A DNA stretch of 35,058 nucleotides from Prochlorococcus sp. AG-363-P15. GTDB lineage: Bacteria; Cyanobacteriota; Cyanobacteriia; PCC-6307; Cyanobiaceae. Of the stretch, positions 21,323 to 31,908 are shown in pieces (within the stretch, counting starts at the first letter, position 1; each line of letters starts with the position of its first letter). The notes beneath the pieces were generated by a model. That model made no database searches and had not been told where the DNA came from. It worked only from the letters and a program-made list of their open reading frames with translations. The DNA is taken from the NCBI GenBank assembly GCA_003278175.1, contig QCGF01000010.1:1-35058 (forward strand), written 5' to 3'. A program made the translations under genes and the position numbers.

Positions 21323-23662
21323 GTGAATTGGATGCTTAACGCAACCTCTACGACCGATCTAACACAGACCGATAAGGCCTGTAATTCGAAGCTGCCAACT
21401 GAGGAGCAGTTCAAATCCAATCCAGTTAGAAGTGTTGAAGAGTATGGCATTGAAATTCCTAGCTGGTTGAAAAGTTGTTTAGAACACAGGCCCCCTGCAA
21501 TCGGGAAAAGCTGTCCTACTGATGCGGAAGGTTTACTTGCAGGCGCCTTCGATTTAGCCTTTCAGCTTCATGATGGACAATTTAGAGCCAGTGGAGAACC
21601 ATACATAGTTCACCCACTAGCTGTCGCAGATCTTCTAAGGGATATAGGTGCTAGTCCTAGTGTAATAGCCGCAGGCTTCCTTCATGACGTCGTAGAAGAC
21701 ACAGATATATCACCAGACCAATTAGAAGACTTTTTCGGTAGTGAAGTAAAGGGATTAGTGGAGGGAGTCACCAAATTAGGCGGAATTCACTTCACAAATC
21801 GCACAGAAGCCCAAGCAGAAAACTTACGCAAGATGTTTCTAGCGATGGCAAGCGATATTCGTGTTGTTCTAGTCAAACTGGCAGACAGGCTTCACAATAT
21901 GCGCACTCTTGGTTCACTACAATCAGATAAACAACAACGTATTGCTTGTGAAACTCGCGAGATATATGCACCATTGGCTAATCGACTAGGAATCGGCCGT
22001 TTCAAATGGGAGCTTGAAGATCTTGCTTTTAAACTCCTTGAACCAGAAGCATTCCGTGAGATTCAACAACAAGTAGCAACCAAACGGAGCGAACGAGAAA
22101 ATCGTTTAGAAACAACAGTTGACTTACTTAAGCAACGACTTTCTTTAGTGGGGTTAGAAGAATGTGAAGTCAATGGAAGGCCCAAACATCTTTATGGCAT
22201 CTGGAGCAAGATGCAAAGACAAGAGAAGGCATTTCATGAAATTTTTGACGTAGCAGCACTGAGAATTATCGTTCCAAATGTTGAGGCTTGCTATCGCGCA
22301 CTAGCAGTAGTGCATGAAACCTTTAGACCAATCCCTGGACGATTTAAAGATTACATTGGCCTCCCAAAGCCTAATGGGTATCAATCTCTACATACAGCTG
22401 TCATTGGTCGACATAGGCCTATTGAAGTTCAAATAAGAACCGCAGAAATGCATCGCATAGCAGAGTTCGGGATAGCTGCTCACTGGAAGTACAAAGAAGG
22501 AGGTTCACCAGCTGCAGGGGATACTGAGCGCTTTAACTGGCTTCGCCAGCTCGTAGATTGGCAACAAGAGGGGGCTAGTAAAGATCATAATGACTACCTT
22601 GCCTCCATTAAGGAAGATCTTTTTGATGAAGAAGTATTTGTTTTTACGCCCAAAGGTGATGTAGTCGGACTTCGAAAAGGATCAACTGCCGTAGATTTTG
22701 CTTATAGAATTCATTCTGAAGTTGGCAACCATTGCCACGGGACACGAATTAATGACCGTTTATGCACATTATCAACTCTTCTTAAGAATGGCGATTTTGT
22801 ACAGATTCTAACCAGCAAAACAGCACACCCAAGTCTTGATTGGCTAAATTTTGTAGCCACTCCAACTGCTCGGAATCGAATACGTCAATGGTATAAAAAA
22901 AGTCACCGAGATGAAACAATTCAACGTGGCAAAGAGCTTTTAGAGCGTGAAGTTGGACGCAATGGTTTTGACGCCTTACTAAGTAGTAACGCAATGAAAA
23001 AGGTAGCTGAACGTTGTAACTTGCAAAGTACAGATGACCTTATGGCAGCAATAGGTTTTGGGGCGATCACACTGCATCAAGTCCTCAATCGTTTACGAGA
23101 AGAAGTACGACTACAAAGTCTTAACCTTGAAGATTCAAAAACTGATCTTGAAGTCGCCAAGCACCTTGTTCAGCAGTCAGATGCATCTCCAACAAAACCA
23201 TACTCATCTGAAGGTGACACAATAGTTGGGTTAGAAGGACTGGAGTATCGCCTTGGAGGCTGCTGTAGTCCTCTTCCTGGCGAGTCCATACTTGGGACTG
23301 TTGCTTTAGGGAATCATGGCATCACTATTCATAAGCAAGATTGCACAAATGTGATGTCCATACCAAGCGAGAGAAAGTTACCAGTTCAATGGAGCCAAAG
23401 ACCATCTATTGAGAATGAAAGGTTCCCAGTTCAATTACGCATTGAAGTTATTGATCGCGTCGGAATGCTGAAAGACATCTTATTGCGCCTTTCAGATAGT
23501 GGAATTAATGTCAGTGATGCCAGAGTACAAACTTCTTTTGGTAAGCCTGCATGCATTGATCTGAGGGTAGAGGTTAAAAATTCAAGCCAATTAAGTACAA
23601 CGATGAATCAAATTAAATCCATGGCAGACGTCATTGATATTGCCCGTACAGGAGTAAGTTAA
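21323..23662 (+). CDS. spoT: RelA/SpoT family (p)ppGpp synthetase/hydrolase
   Basis: HD-type FLHDVVEDTD, RLHNMRTL, synthetase GRPKHLYGIWSKM and KDYIGLPKPNGYQSLHTAV, TGS domain and C-terminal ACT region; GTG start, alternative ATG at 21332. Confidence 0.96.
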   Translation: MNWMLNATSTTDLTQTDKACNSKLPTEEQFKSNPVRSVEEYGIEIPSWLKSCLEHRPPAIGKSCPTDAEGLLAGAFDLAFQLHDGQFRASGEPYIVHPLAVADLLRDIGASPSVIAAGFLHDVVEDTDISPDQLEDFFGSEVKGLVEGVTKLGGIHFTNRTEAQAENLRKMFLAMASDIRVVLVKLADRLHNMRTLGSLQSDKQQRIACETREIYAPLANRLGIGRFKWELEDLAFKLLEPEAFREIQQQVATKRSERENRLETTVDLLKQRLSLVGLEECEVNGRPKHLYGIWSKMQRQEKAFHEIFDVAALRIIVPNVEACYRALAVVHETFRPIPGRFKDYIGLPKPNGYQSLHTAVIGRHRPIEVQIRTAEMHRIAEFGIAAHWKYKEGGSPAAGDTERFNWLRQLVDWQQEGASKDHNDYLASIKEDLFDEEVFVFTPKGDVVGLRKGSTAVDFAYRIHSEVGNHCHGTRINDRLCTLSTLLKNGDFVQILTSKTAHPSLDWLNFVATPTARNRIRQWYKKSHRDETIQRGKELLEREVGRNGFDALLSSNAMKKVAERCNLQSTDDLMAAIGFGAITLHQVLNRLREEVRLQSLNLEDSKTDLEVAKHLVQQSDASPTKPYSSEGDTIVGLEGLEYRLGGCCSPLPGESILGTVALGNHGITIHKQDCTNVMSIPSERKLPVQWSQRPSIENERFPVQLRIEVIDRVGMLKDILLRLSDSGINVSDARVQTSFGKPACIDLRVEVKNSSQLSTTMNQIKSMADVIDIARTGVS

Positions 23663-23722
23663 AACAGGCACTCATCTGAGCTCACTCTCCTAACAATTAA
23701 GCAAAAAAATAACTTTCATCCG

Positions 23723-25204
23723 TTGAACAATCCCTTACTATCTCTTCCATTTGAACCTTCGATCGAGAACCTAGGTGATTCATACTGGGATGTAGTGACA
23801 GCGGCCAAGTTTCCCATTACCAAATTATGTTATCGAAATAATGACTTGATAAAACAATTAGGAATTAACCCCGACTCAATTAAAGACGTTCATTTCGAAG
23901 AGGCCTACGGTGAATTCAAAGATAGAAGCCCACTCCTGGCCTTGAGGTACCACGGTTATCAGTTTGGGAATTACAATCCCTTTCTTGGGGACGGTCGTGG
24001 TTTCCTATATGGCCAATTACGAGATCGAAATGGAGATCTACAAGATTTAGGAACCAAAGGTTCTGGGACAACTCCTTGGAGTAGAGGAGGTGATGGGAGG
24101 CTAACACTTAAAGGAGGAGTTCGTGAGATAATTGCGAGTGAAGCTCTACATAGACTCGGAGTCAACACAAGCAGAACCCTTTGCTTAGTAGAAACAGGGG
24201 AAGAGTTATGGAGAGGGGATGAACCATCCCCTACTCGAAGTTCAGTCATGGTTAGACTGGCTCGTACACACCTACGTTTTGGGACGTGTGAAAGATTACT
24301 TTATCTAAAACAACCCAAACTTCTAGGGAAGCTATTACGTCATGTTATCTCTACCTACTATCCAGAGATTGCAATTGCTCACCCCATTGCAGATATCGAT
24401 CCTCATGAAACTTTAAAAACCCAAATTCTTGCCTTCTATGGAAAGCTAGTAGAAAAGGTTGCCAAACTTACAGCAGAATGGATGGCTGCAGGTTTCGTAC
24501 ATGGTGTTCTCAATACAGATAATATGTCCCTACTAGGAGAAAGCTTTGACTACGGTCCATTTGCTTTCATGGGTCTATGGGATCCTAACTTTACGGCAGC
24601 ATATTTTGACCAAACCGGGTTATATGCTTTCGGTCGCCAGCCAATGGTCTGCCATAACAATCTTCGATTACTGCAAGAACCACTTGCAATGCTCCTGCCC
24701 CGTGAACCAATGGAAGAACAATTAGATCTTTTTGCAGATGTGTATAAAGTTCACTACCAATTTTGCCTACTTAGACGCCTTGGCTTACCTCAAAAGTCAG
24801 GGCTTCTCAAAAAAAGCAAGGTTAGCAATAGTGATCTACTTCAAGCAACCCTGGAATTGTTGGCAACTTGGCCCATTAATTATGGATCGTTTTTTGAAGG
24901 CCTCACTAAACATATAGTTCTACATGGTCTACCTGTAGATGCTGACGCCCTTACACCCAAACTATTCCATGATCAATTGCCTCCACGCACAACATGGTTA
25001 GCTTGGAGAGATAGCTGGTGGGCTTACCAGCACATAGCAAAAGCCGCGGACACAGGGGAGGTACAAGCTATACCTAATCGTTTGGAACATTGGAATCTGC
25101 CTCAAACGCCTATTCGTTCAATCATAGAAAATTTTTGGAGTTCAATTGAACACAGTAACAACTGGAAGCCCCCTTCAAGTCTGGCTAGACGCAGTGTCCA
25201 ATAA
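23723..25204 (+). CDS. selO: SelO/YdiU family (UPF0061) protein adenylyltransferase-like pseudokinase
   Basis: LGDGRGFLYGQ, TPWSRGGDGRLTLKGGVREIIASEALH, GFVHGVLNTDNMSLLGESFDYGPFAFM, DPNFTAAYFDQTGLYAFGRQP are SelO-family hallmarks. Confidence 0.93.
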   Translation: MNNPLLSLPFEPSIENLGDSYWDVVTAAKFPITKLCYRNNDLIKQLGINPDSIKDVHFEEAYGEFKDRSPLLALRYHGYQFGNYNPFLGDGRGFLYGQLRDRNGDLQDLGTKGSGTTPWSRGGDGRLTLKGGVREIIASEALHRLGVNTSRTLCLVETGEELWRGDEPSPTRSSVMVRLARTHLRFGTCERLLYLKQPKLLGKLLRHVISTYYPEIAIAHPIADIDPHETLKTQILAFYGKLVEKVAKLTAEWMAAGFVHGVLNTDNMSLLGESFDYGPFAFMGLWDPNFTAAYFDQTGLYAFGRQPMVCHNNLRLLQEPLAMLLPREPMEEQLDLFADVYKVHYQFCLLRRLGLPQKSGLLKKSKVSNSDLLQATLELLATWPINYGSFFEGLTKHIVLHGLPVDADALTPKLFHDQLPPRTTWLAWRDSWWAYQHIAKAADTGEVQAIPNRLEHWNLPQTPIRSIIENFWSSIEHSNNWKPPSSLARRSVQ

Positions 25205-25278
25205 TGAAAGCAGAAGAGTTTGATCAAAGATCGAAAATCACTAGCAAACAGTTTTTAATCTACCCTCAAAAGTTTTCT

Positions 25279-25725
25279 CTAAGAACGAGATTTAAAACAG
25301 AAGTAAGCCAAGATTCCCGTCAATAGCCCTCCCAACAGACCTACCACAAAAGAACCTAAGAACAAACGACTGCTTACAAGCCATCCCTGAGCCCACAGTG
25401 TTTGCCAATTTAATAGTTCTAAATCAGGCAAATTCCTACTATGAACCAATATTGCAGACCCCACCTTGTAATTCAGTACATAAAGAGGTAGGTATGTAAA
25501 AGGATTACTAATCCAAGTCCCACTAATAGCTAGAAAACGATTCCCTCGGAAAAAACTTGCCAAAGCAAGGCCTAAAACTGTTTGCAATCCGAATAATGGG
25601 AAACATCCACAAAACACTCCAATAGCCAGTCCCCTCGACTTATAACCTGGTGCACCTTCCTTTAACCAAAGCCAACGCAGTAACTGCCGTAATCTATAAA
25701 TCAGATTCCACGACTTTTGAACCAT
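25279..25725 (-). CDS. DUF2062 family membrane protein
   Basis: AIGVFCGCFPLFGLQTVLGLALASFFRGNRFLAISGTWISNPFTYLPLYVLNYKVG resembles the DUF2062 core. Confidence 0.8.
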   Translation of the reverse strand: MVQKSWNLIYRLRQLLRWLWLKEGAPGYKSRGLAIGVFCGCFPLFGLQTVLGLALASFFRGNRFLAISGTWISNPFTYLPLYVLNYKVGSAILVHSRNLPDLELLNWQTLWAQGWLVSSRLFLGSFVVGLLGGLLTGILAYFCFKSRS

Positions 25726-25802
25726 GGCAGGATATGTGTCGCTTTGAAGTTACAGACTTGAAGTCATCGTAAGGAAGGGAAACGCATTATTTGTGAATCA
25801 CT

Positions 25803-27191
25803 ATGGAACTCCATGACGAAGAAACAATCGCAGCTATAGCCACGGCAATAGCAGTAGGCCAAGGCGGTATCTCTGTGGTTCGGATATCAGGCTCACAAGC
25901 CTTAACCATTGGGCAAAGCATCGTATATATACAAGGGGAAGAAAATTGGCGCAGCCATACGATTCAATACGGTTATGTAATGGATGAGAAGAGAAGTGAA
26001 CGCATCGATGAAGTGCTGGTTTTGACTATGCAAGGACCACGCAGTTTCACTGGAGAAGACGTCGTAGAAATCCACTGCCATGGAGGTTTAATCGCTGTCC
26101 AACGAGTACTAGAAAGAGTCTTATCTCACCCCCAAGTCAGGAGAGCATTGCCCGGTGAATTTTCTCAGCGTGCTGTTCTTAATGGTCGACTAGATCTAAC
26201 TCAAGCAGAAGGCATCAGTGAATTAGTAGGAGCTCGTAGTCGTAAAGCTGCTCAATTAGCAATGGCAAGCATAGATGGCGGCATCCAAAAAAGAATAACT
26301 TCATTAAGAGAAGTTCTCTTAGATCAACTAAGCGAATTAGAAGCAAGAGTTGACTTTGAAGATGAATTACCTCCTCTTGACTCAACAAAGGTCTTAGATG
26401 AACTACTGATTGTGCAAAAAGAGCTCCAAACACTCATAGAAGATGCCAATCGAAGCGCCTTTCTTCACCAAGGACTAAGAATCGCCATCATTGGATGTCC
26501 AAATGTAGGCAAAAGTTCTTTATTAAATCGATTGAGCAAGCGCGAGCGAGCAATTGTCACGGACATCCCAGGAACTACGAGAGATTTACTGGAAAGCGAA
26601 ATTATATTGAAAGGCATCCCTGTAACACTTGTAGATACAGCCGGCATTCGTACAACAAAAGACGAGATAGAAAAACTTGGTATAGCCAAAAGCCGAGAGG
26701 CCCTCGAAAGTGCGGATGTTGTCGTTTTAGTTTTTGATTTAAATCTAGGATGGACTAACAATGATCAAGTTCTTTTAGACCAGATCCCCAACGAGACAAA
26801 CCACCTATTAATAGGCAACAAAGCTGATCTCCCAATCAACACCGACTTAAATGAGCAGAATAATAAATCAACAGCAATAGAAGCATGCTTAACTTTCAGT
26901 GCTCTCACGGGTGAGGGTGAGGAAGCTTTCATCAATGCATTGTTAACAACATGTGGTGCCCATGAAACTCAAGGCATTCAAATTGCCTTAAACGAAAGAC
27001 AACGTGACCTTGCATCTAAAGCTGCAATAGCATTAGAAAAAACAAAAACAGTTGCGAAACAGAAATTGCCTTGGGACTTTTGGACCATTGATCTAAGAGA
27101 AGCAATCCACAGTCTGGGCGAAATCACTGGTGACGAAATCACAGAAGCGATGCTGGATAGGATTTTCTCACGCTTCTGTATTGGGAAATAA
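25803..27191 (+). CDS. mnmE: tRNA modification GTPase MnmE (TrmE)
   Basis: TIAAIATAIAVGQGGISVVRISG, GCPNVGKSSLLNRL, DIPGTTRD, DTAGIR, NKADL, C-terminal FCIGK. Confidence 0.98.
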   Translation: MELHDEETIAAIATAIAVGQGGISVVRISGSQALTIGQSIVYIQGEENWRSHTIQYGYVMDEKRSERIDEVLVLTMQGPRSFTGEDVVEIHCHGGLIAVQRVLERVLSHPQVRRALPGEFSQRAVLNGRLDLTQAEGISELVGARSRKAAQLAMASIDGGIQKRITSLREVLLDQLSELEARVDFEDELPPLDSTKVLDELLIVQKELQTLIEDANRSAFLHQGLRIAIIGCPNVGKSSLLNRLSKRERAIVTDIPGTTRDLLESEIILKGIPVTLVDTAGIRTTKDEIEKLGIAKSREALESADVVVLVFDLNLGWTNNDQVLLDQIPNETNHLLIGNKADLPINTDLNEQNNKSTAIEACLTFSALTGEGEEAFINALLTTCGAHETQGIQIALNERQRDLASKAAIALEKTKTVAKQKLPWDFWTIDLREAIHSLGEITGDEITEAMLDRIFSRFCIGK

Positions 27192-27264
27192 GATGTTATT
27201 TGATGGTTAACCAAACGGATCATTAATAACCTGTTATGCAAAAGCTCACGAATCGAGATTGATA

Positions 27265-28134
27265 ATGGATTTAAATTCTCCTAGCCTCAATCATCTTTTG
27301 GACTGCTGGCTAGCTGAAGACTTAGGTCGTGGAGATCTCACCAGTATTGCACTAATTAACGCCAAAGGTTCGGCAAACTGGACGGCGAAACAAGACGGTG
27401 TTTTTTGTGGAGGTGATTTAGCTAAATGTATTTTCCAAAGACTAAATAATTCTGTTCAGGTGCAATTACTTATAAAAGATGGAAATGCTTTTAAAGCAGG
27501 TCAGAAGCTATTACAAGTAGAAGGTCCTGCTGCAGCCCTTGCTGCAGCAGAAAGAACTGCCTTAAACTTGGTCATGCGTCTTTCAGGGATAGCAACTTGC
27601 ACAGCAGCTTTAGTAAAAGAACTAGAAGATACATCTGTTCGACTTGTGGATACCCGTAAAACAACTCCTGGATTGCGTGTTCTTGAGAAATATGCCTTCA
27701 GATGTGGTGGTGGCCTTAATCATCGACTAGGGCTTGATGATGCGGCAATGCTTAAAGAGAATCACATTGCATGGGCTGGAGGAATATCAAAAGCACTCGA
27801 ATCTATTAAGGCTGAATCTCCATGGCCTTCAAAAATAATTGTTGAGACTGAAACTCCAAAGCAAGTAGAAGAAGCCATAAGAGCAGGTGCAGATGGAATT
27901 TTGCTTGATGAAATAATTCCTGAAATACTGATTAGTCATATTCCTAAATGGCGAGATTTAGCTTCAACAAGAACCAAAGAAACAGGTTCTGATCAAATTG
28001 TCTTAGAAGCATCTGGCATAAATCCAAAAAACTTAAAAGCTTATGCGGCAACAGGCATTGATTTAATCTCAACAAGTGCACCCATGACCCGGAGTTATTG
28101 GGTCGATATCAGCATGCGTTTTACAACAAGCTGA
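27265..28134 (+). CDS. nadC: nicotinate-nucleotide (quinolinate) pyrophosphorylase
   Basis: EDLGRGDLTS, ERTALNLVMRLSGIAT, DTRKTTPGLRVLEKYAFRCGGGLNHRLGLDD, LEASGI. ATG at 27265 preferred over TTG at 27259. Confidence 0.97.
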   Translation: MDLNSPSLNHLLDCWLAEDLGRGDLTSIALINAKGSANWTAKQDGVFCGGDLAKCIFQRLNNSVQVQLLIKDGNAFKAGQKLLQVEGPAAALAAAERTALNLVMRLSGIATCTAALVKELEDTSVRLVDTRKTTPGLRVLEKYAFRCGGGLNHRLGLDDAAMLKENHIAWAGGISKALESIKAESPWPSKIIVETETPKQVEEAIRAGADGILLDEIIPEILISHIPKWRDLASTRTKETGSDQIVLEASGINPKNLKAYAATGIDLISTSAPMTRSYWVDISMRFTTS

Positions 28135-28202
28135 GAATGAAACGATTCTCGCCAAGCATCATGCTCAACATTCTTCTATCCCAAAAGTAGTCAATAACCC
28201 TC

Positions 28203-30002
28203 ATGCTCAAACTATCCAATGCAATAGGTGTTCAAGTACAAAATGCTCTAGAAAGAGCCTTTCCTGAAGCAACTACCACAGCCCTGGCAAATGGCAAAGC
28301 TCTAAACCCTCAATTAGCTCCAGCCAGTAAGCCAGAGTTTGGTGATTTTCAAGTTAATGGTGCCTTGCAATTAGCAAAGCAACTAAAGCAGTCACCTCGC
28401 CACATCGCCTTAGCAATTGTAGAGCAATTAAAAACAGATGAAGCATTTTTAAGTTTATGCAACTCGCCTGAAATTGCAGGACCTGGATTTATAAATTTAT
28501 CTTTAAAGAATGAATGTCTGGAAACAGAAATCAAAAAGCAACTCAAAGATGAACGCCTTGGTGTGCCATTAACTTCTCAGGGAAAAGACAAGCCGATCGT
28601 TGTTGATTTTTCAAGTCCAAATATTGCAAAAGAAATGCACGTCGGACACCTACGATCCACGATCATTGGTGATTCAATTGCACGAATCCTGGAATTTCGA
28701 GGTTATTCAGTTTTGCGTCTCAACCATGTAGGTGACTGGGGTACTCAATTTGGCATGCTGATATCTCATTTAAAACGAGTGGCCCCCTCTGCACTGACCA
28801 CAGCAAATGCGATCGACTTAGGTGATCTCGTGAACTTCTACCGTCAAGCAAAACAACGTTTTGACAACGATGTTGAATTCCAAGATGCCTCTCGGCAAGA
28901 AGTTTTAAAACTACAAAATGGCGACTCAGAGGCACTCAAAGCCTGGCATTTACTTTGTGATCAATCACGCAAAGATTTTAACCAAATTTACAAGCGTTTA
29001 GACATTCGTCTCACTGAAAGAGGCGAATCTTTCTACAATCCCTTTTTAAAAAATGTAATTGATGACCTGGATAACTCAGGACTCTTAATCACAGATGAAG
29101 GTGCAAAATGTGTTCTTCTCAATGGTATCTCTAGTAAAGAAGGAAAACCACTTCCTATGATTATTCAAAAAAGAGATGGAGGTTTCAATTATGCAACAAC
29201 AGATTTAGCCGCAATCAGATATCGATTTTCAGAGTCACCCAAAGGGGATGGAGCTCAGCGTTTAATATATATAACTGATGCTGGACAAGCCAATCATTTT
29301 ACAGGAGTCTTTCAAATTGCTAAACGTGCAAAATGGATTCCAAAGGGTGGTCATGTAGAACATGTTCCTTTTGGCCTTGTTCAAGGAGAAGATGGGAAAA
29401 AACTAAAAACTCGTTCCGGAGAAACCATACGGTTACGAGATTTACTAGATGAAGCGGTAGGCCGTGCTGAAAAAGACCTCCGAGGTCGCCTAAAGGAAGA
29501 AGGAAGAAAAGAAACTGAGAACTTTATTAAACATGTATCAAACACCGTAGGCATTGCAGCAGTTAAGTATGCCGATTTAAGCCAAAACAGAGTGACCAAC
29601 TATCAATTTAGTTTTGACCGGATGCTCGCTCTTCAAGGGAACACAGCCCCTTATCTTTTATATGCATTAGTTCGCATAGCCGGTATTGCCAGAAAGGGTG
29701 GTGATCTGAAAGCTGCCACAGAGAAACTTGAATTTAATGAGCATCAAGAATTCTCCTTAATAAAAGAACTCCTAAGATTCGATGAAGTAATTGTCGAAGT
29801 TGAAGAGGAGTTACTACCAAATCGTCTATGTACCTACTTATTTGAACTAAGTCAGGTTTTCAATCGGTTCTACGATCAAGTACCTGTCTTAAAAGCAAAT
29901 GAGCCAAGTAGAAGCTGTAGATTGGCATTATGCCGATTAACTGCGAAGACCCTCAAGCTAGGAATGGATCTATTAGGCATACCAACACTTGAAAGGATGT
30001 AA
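28203..30002 (+). CDS. argS: arginyl-tRNA synthetase
   Basis: [30 protein letters not shown] (HIGH region), [15 protein letters not shown]-terminal DALR-type end. Confidence 0.98.
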   Translation: MLKLSNAIGVQVQNALERAFPEATTTALANGKALNPQLAPASKPEFGDFQVNGALQLAKQLKQSPRHIALAIVEQLKTDEAFLSLCNSPEIAGPGFINLSLKNECLETEIKKQLKDERLGVPLTSQGKDKPIVVDFSSPNIAKEMHVGHLRSTIIGDSIARILEFRGYSVLRLNHVGDWGTQFGMLISHLKRVAPSALTTANAIDLGDLVNFYRQAKQRFDNDVEFQDASRQEVLKLQNGDSEALKAWHLLCDQSRKDFNQIYKRLDIRLTERGESFYNPFLKNVIDDLDNSGLLITDEGAKCVLLNGISSKEGKPLPMIIQKRDGGFNYATTDLAAIRYRFSESPKGDGAQRLIYITDAGQANHFTGVFQIAKRAKWIPKGGHVEHVPFGLVQGEDGKKLKTRSGETIRLRDLLDEAVGRAEKDLRGRLKEEGRKETENFIKHVSNTVGIAAVKYADLSQNRVTNYQFSFDRMLALQGNTAPYLLYALVRIAGIARKGGDLKAATEKLEFNEHQEFSLIKELLRFDEVIVEVEEELLPNRLCTYLFELSQVFNRFYDQVPVLKANEPSRSCRLALCRLTAKTLKLGMDLLGIPTLERM

Positions 30003-31117
30003 TGGAATCTCCTCAGCCACCTAAGAATTCCGAAGGGCCTAACCCCCGGCCTGAAGTAGAAAATATGCATGCCTATAGCGCACCATTAGAAGGCAGGCGT
30101 AAACTTCTTCGACTTGACTTCAATGAAAATACAATTGGTCCTAGTCCACTGGTAGTAAATGCCTTACAAAATATCCCTCCTGAGCAAATCTCTATTTATC
30201 CAGAATACAACGGACTTCGTGAGGCACTAGTCAAAAATCTGAAGGCTGCAAAGCCATCTGTAAATATCAAACCTACAGAAATCGGACTCTTCAACGGAGT
30301 CGATGCAGCAATACATGCGATTTTTCAAGCATATGGTGATCGAGGCGATTATCTACTTACCACAACTCCAACTTTTGGTTACTACACACCCTGTGCTCAT
30401 ATGCAGGGCATGCAGATTCTTTCCATCCCATATCAAGAGATAGATTTCAAGTTTCCCATACATCAAGTGGAGAAAACACTACTAGAAAAAAAGCCAAAAT
30501 TACTTCTTATTTGCAACCCCAATAACCCAACTGGGACAAGGTTACAAGCAAAAAAAATCTTAGAGTTATCCCAAAACTCACCTAACACCTTGGTTGTAGT
30601 AGATGAGCTATACGAAGCCTTTACAGGCGACAGTGTTTTGCCAATAGTTGATTTTGCACAGGCTACCAACCTACTAGTACTTAGATCACTATCAAAAACA
30701 GCTGGGTTGGCTGGATTACGCATTGGGTTTGCTATAGGCAACCATAAAGTCATTGAAAAGATCAGTCGTGTAACTGGTCCTTATGATGTCAACAGTCTTG
30801 CCGTTACAGCAGCTTTTGCCGCGCTTCGAGACCAAGCATATATAGATAACTATGTCAGCGAGGTATTACGAGCTAGAGATTGGATAAAAAAACAACTACT
30901 TAAGTGTGGAAAACGTCACCATATAGAGGGAGGTAACTACCTGTTAATTTGGCCAGCTAATGATGCCTCAAAAGTAGAAGCTTCTCTTAAATCAGCAGGA
31001 GTTCTTGTTAGGAATATGAAAGACAAGCCATTAATCGAAGGAGCCTTAAGAGTCAGTATTGGTACAACTGAGCAAATGAAACGATTTTGGCAACTATATT
31101 GCGACGCTGACATTTAA
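30002..31117 (+). CDS. hisC: histidinol-phosphate aminotransferase-like class I/II aminotransferase
   Basis: LRLDFNENTIGPSPLV, IYPEYNGLREAL, CNPNNPTGT, LRSLSKTAGLAGLRIGFAIG; starts in the TAATG overlap with argS. Confidence 0.85.
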   Translation: MESPQPPKNSEGPNPRPEVENMHAYSAPLEGRRKLLRLDFNENTIGPSPLVVNALQNIPPEQISIYPEYNGLREALVKNLKAAKPSVNIKPTEIGLFNGVDAAIHAIFQAYGDRGDYLLTTTPTFGYYTPCAHMQGMQILSIPYQEIDFKFPIHQVEKTLLEKKPKLLLICNPNNPTGTRLQAKKILELSQNSPNTLVVVDELYEAFTGDSVLPIVDFAQATNLLVLRSLSKTAGLAGLRIGFAIGNHKVIEKISRVTGPYDVNSLAVTAAFAALRDQAYIDNYVSEVLRARDWIKKQLLKCGKRHHIEGGNYLLIWPANDASKVEASLKSAGVLVRNMKDKPLIEGALRVSIGTTEQMKRFWQLYCDADI

Positions 31118-31129
31118 AAATCGAAATCT

Positions 31130-31867
31130 CTAGCGCATCACGGTAATCACAGTCTTATCGGAAAGTTTTTTAGATACATTTAACGTTTTCCCTACCTGCC
31201 TAGTTTCAGTACCTTTCATTGCATCTAAAAAAGGCTGAATACCTGTTAGATCACAATTACTCACAGATTGATCTCTCACATATTGGACTGGAATAACACG
31301 TTTGGGCTTTAATTCCTTCACTACTTTTGCTGCTTCCGCTCCGCTATAGACCTTTGCTCCACCACCAACTGCAATGAAAAGCACATCAGGGCGACCAATT
31401 AAAATCTTATCTACACCTGTAAGAGGCGCAGCACTACCCCCTAAATGTGCAAATCTCAAGCCTGCCTGAGTCCATTGCCAGATTGTTGTAAGGCCATATC
31501 TACGCCCACCAACTCGATCATGCGGAGCAGAAAATCCTTCCAAGTTCATACCATTAATTCGATATGAACCAGGTTTAACAAAGTAATTCCCTTGAGCAAT
31601 TCTTGCTCCCTCATCAGCCAGCTCCGAACTTGCAAGAATCACATTTGCACGCAACCGAGGTTCCTTCAATCCAGCCGCACAGCCAACAGCCTTGAAAGGG
31701 TTCAGCAATACAGATTGTCCACCGCCCTTAATGATTAATGAGCTATGGCCAAAATTAGTGATTCGTACACCTCCAGCAATAGCAGAGAGACCTGAGCATC
31801 CAACTAAGCCAACAGGCAAAACGACTCTTTTGACGAAAAATTCAAAAAAATGAAAAGAGTTTTGCAT
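31130..31867 (-). CDS. metallo-beta-lactamase-fold (UlaG-like) protein, apparently exported and lacking the HxHxDH motif
   Basis: VRITNFGHSSLIIKGGGQSVLLNPF matches MBL-fold hydrolase starts; SAPHD and FAHLGGS retained; the position expected to hold THxHxDH reads ILASSELADEG. Confidence 0.75.
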   Translation of the reverse strand: MQNSFHFFEFFVKRVVLPVGLVGCSGLSAIAGGVRITNFGHSSLIIKGGGQSVLLNPFKAVGCAAGLKEPRLRANVILASSELADEGARIAQGNYFVKPGSYRINGMNLEGFSAPHDRVGGRRYGLTTIWQWTQAGLRFAHLGGSAAPLTGVDKILIGRPDVLFIAVGGGAKVYSGAEAAKVVKELKPKRVIPVQYVRDQSVSNCDLTGIQPFLDAMKGTETRQVGKTLNVSKKLSDKTVITVMR

Positions 31868-31908
31868 TCATTAAAGACCTCTATAAGACTTGAAAGTTAG
31901 CAGTCTCC

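Noticed and set aside
24214-24232. 8-bp hairpin aggggatg-aac-catcccct inside selO
   Set aside because: Short arms within a conserved CDS; expected by chance at this scale and lacking context.
27527-27550. Perfect 10-bp-arm hairpin ctgctgcagc-cctt-gctgcagcag inside nadC
   Set aside because: Explained by Ala-rich coding (AAALAAAE): GCTGCAGC codon runs are inherently self-complementary.
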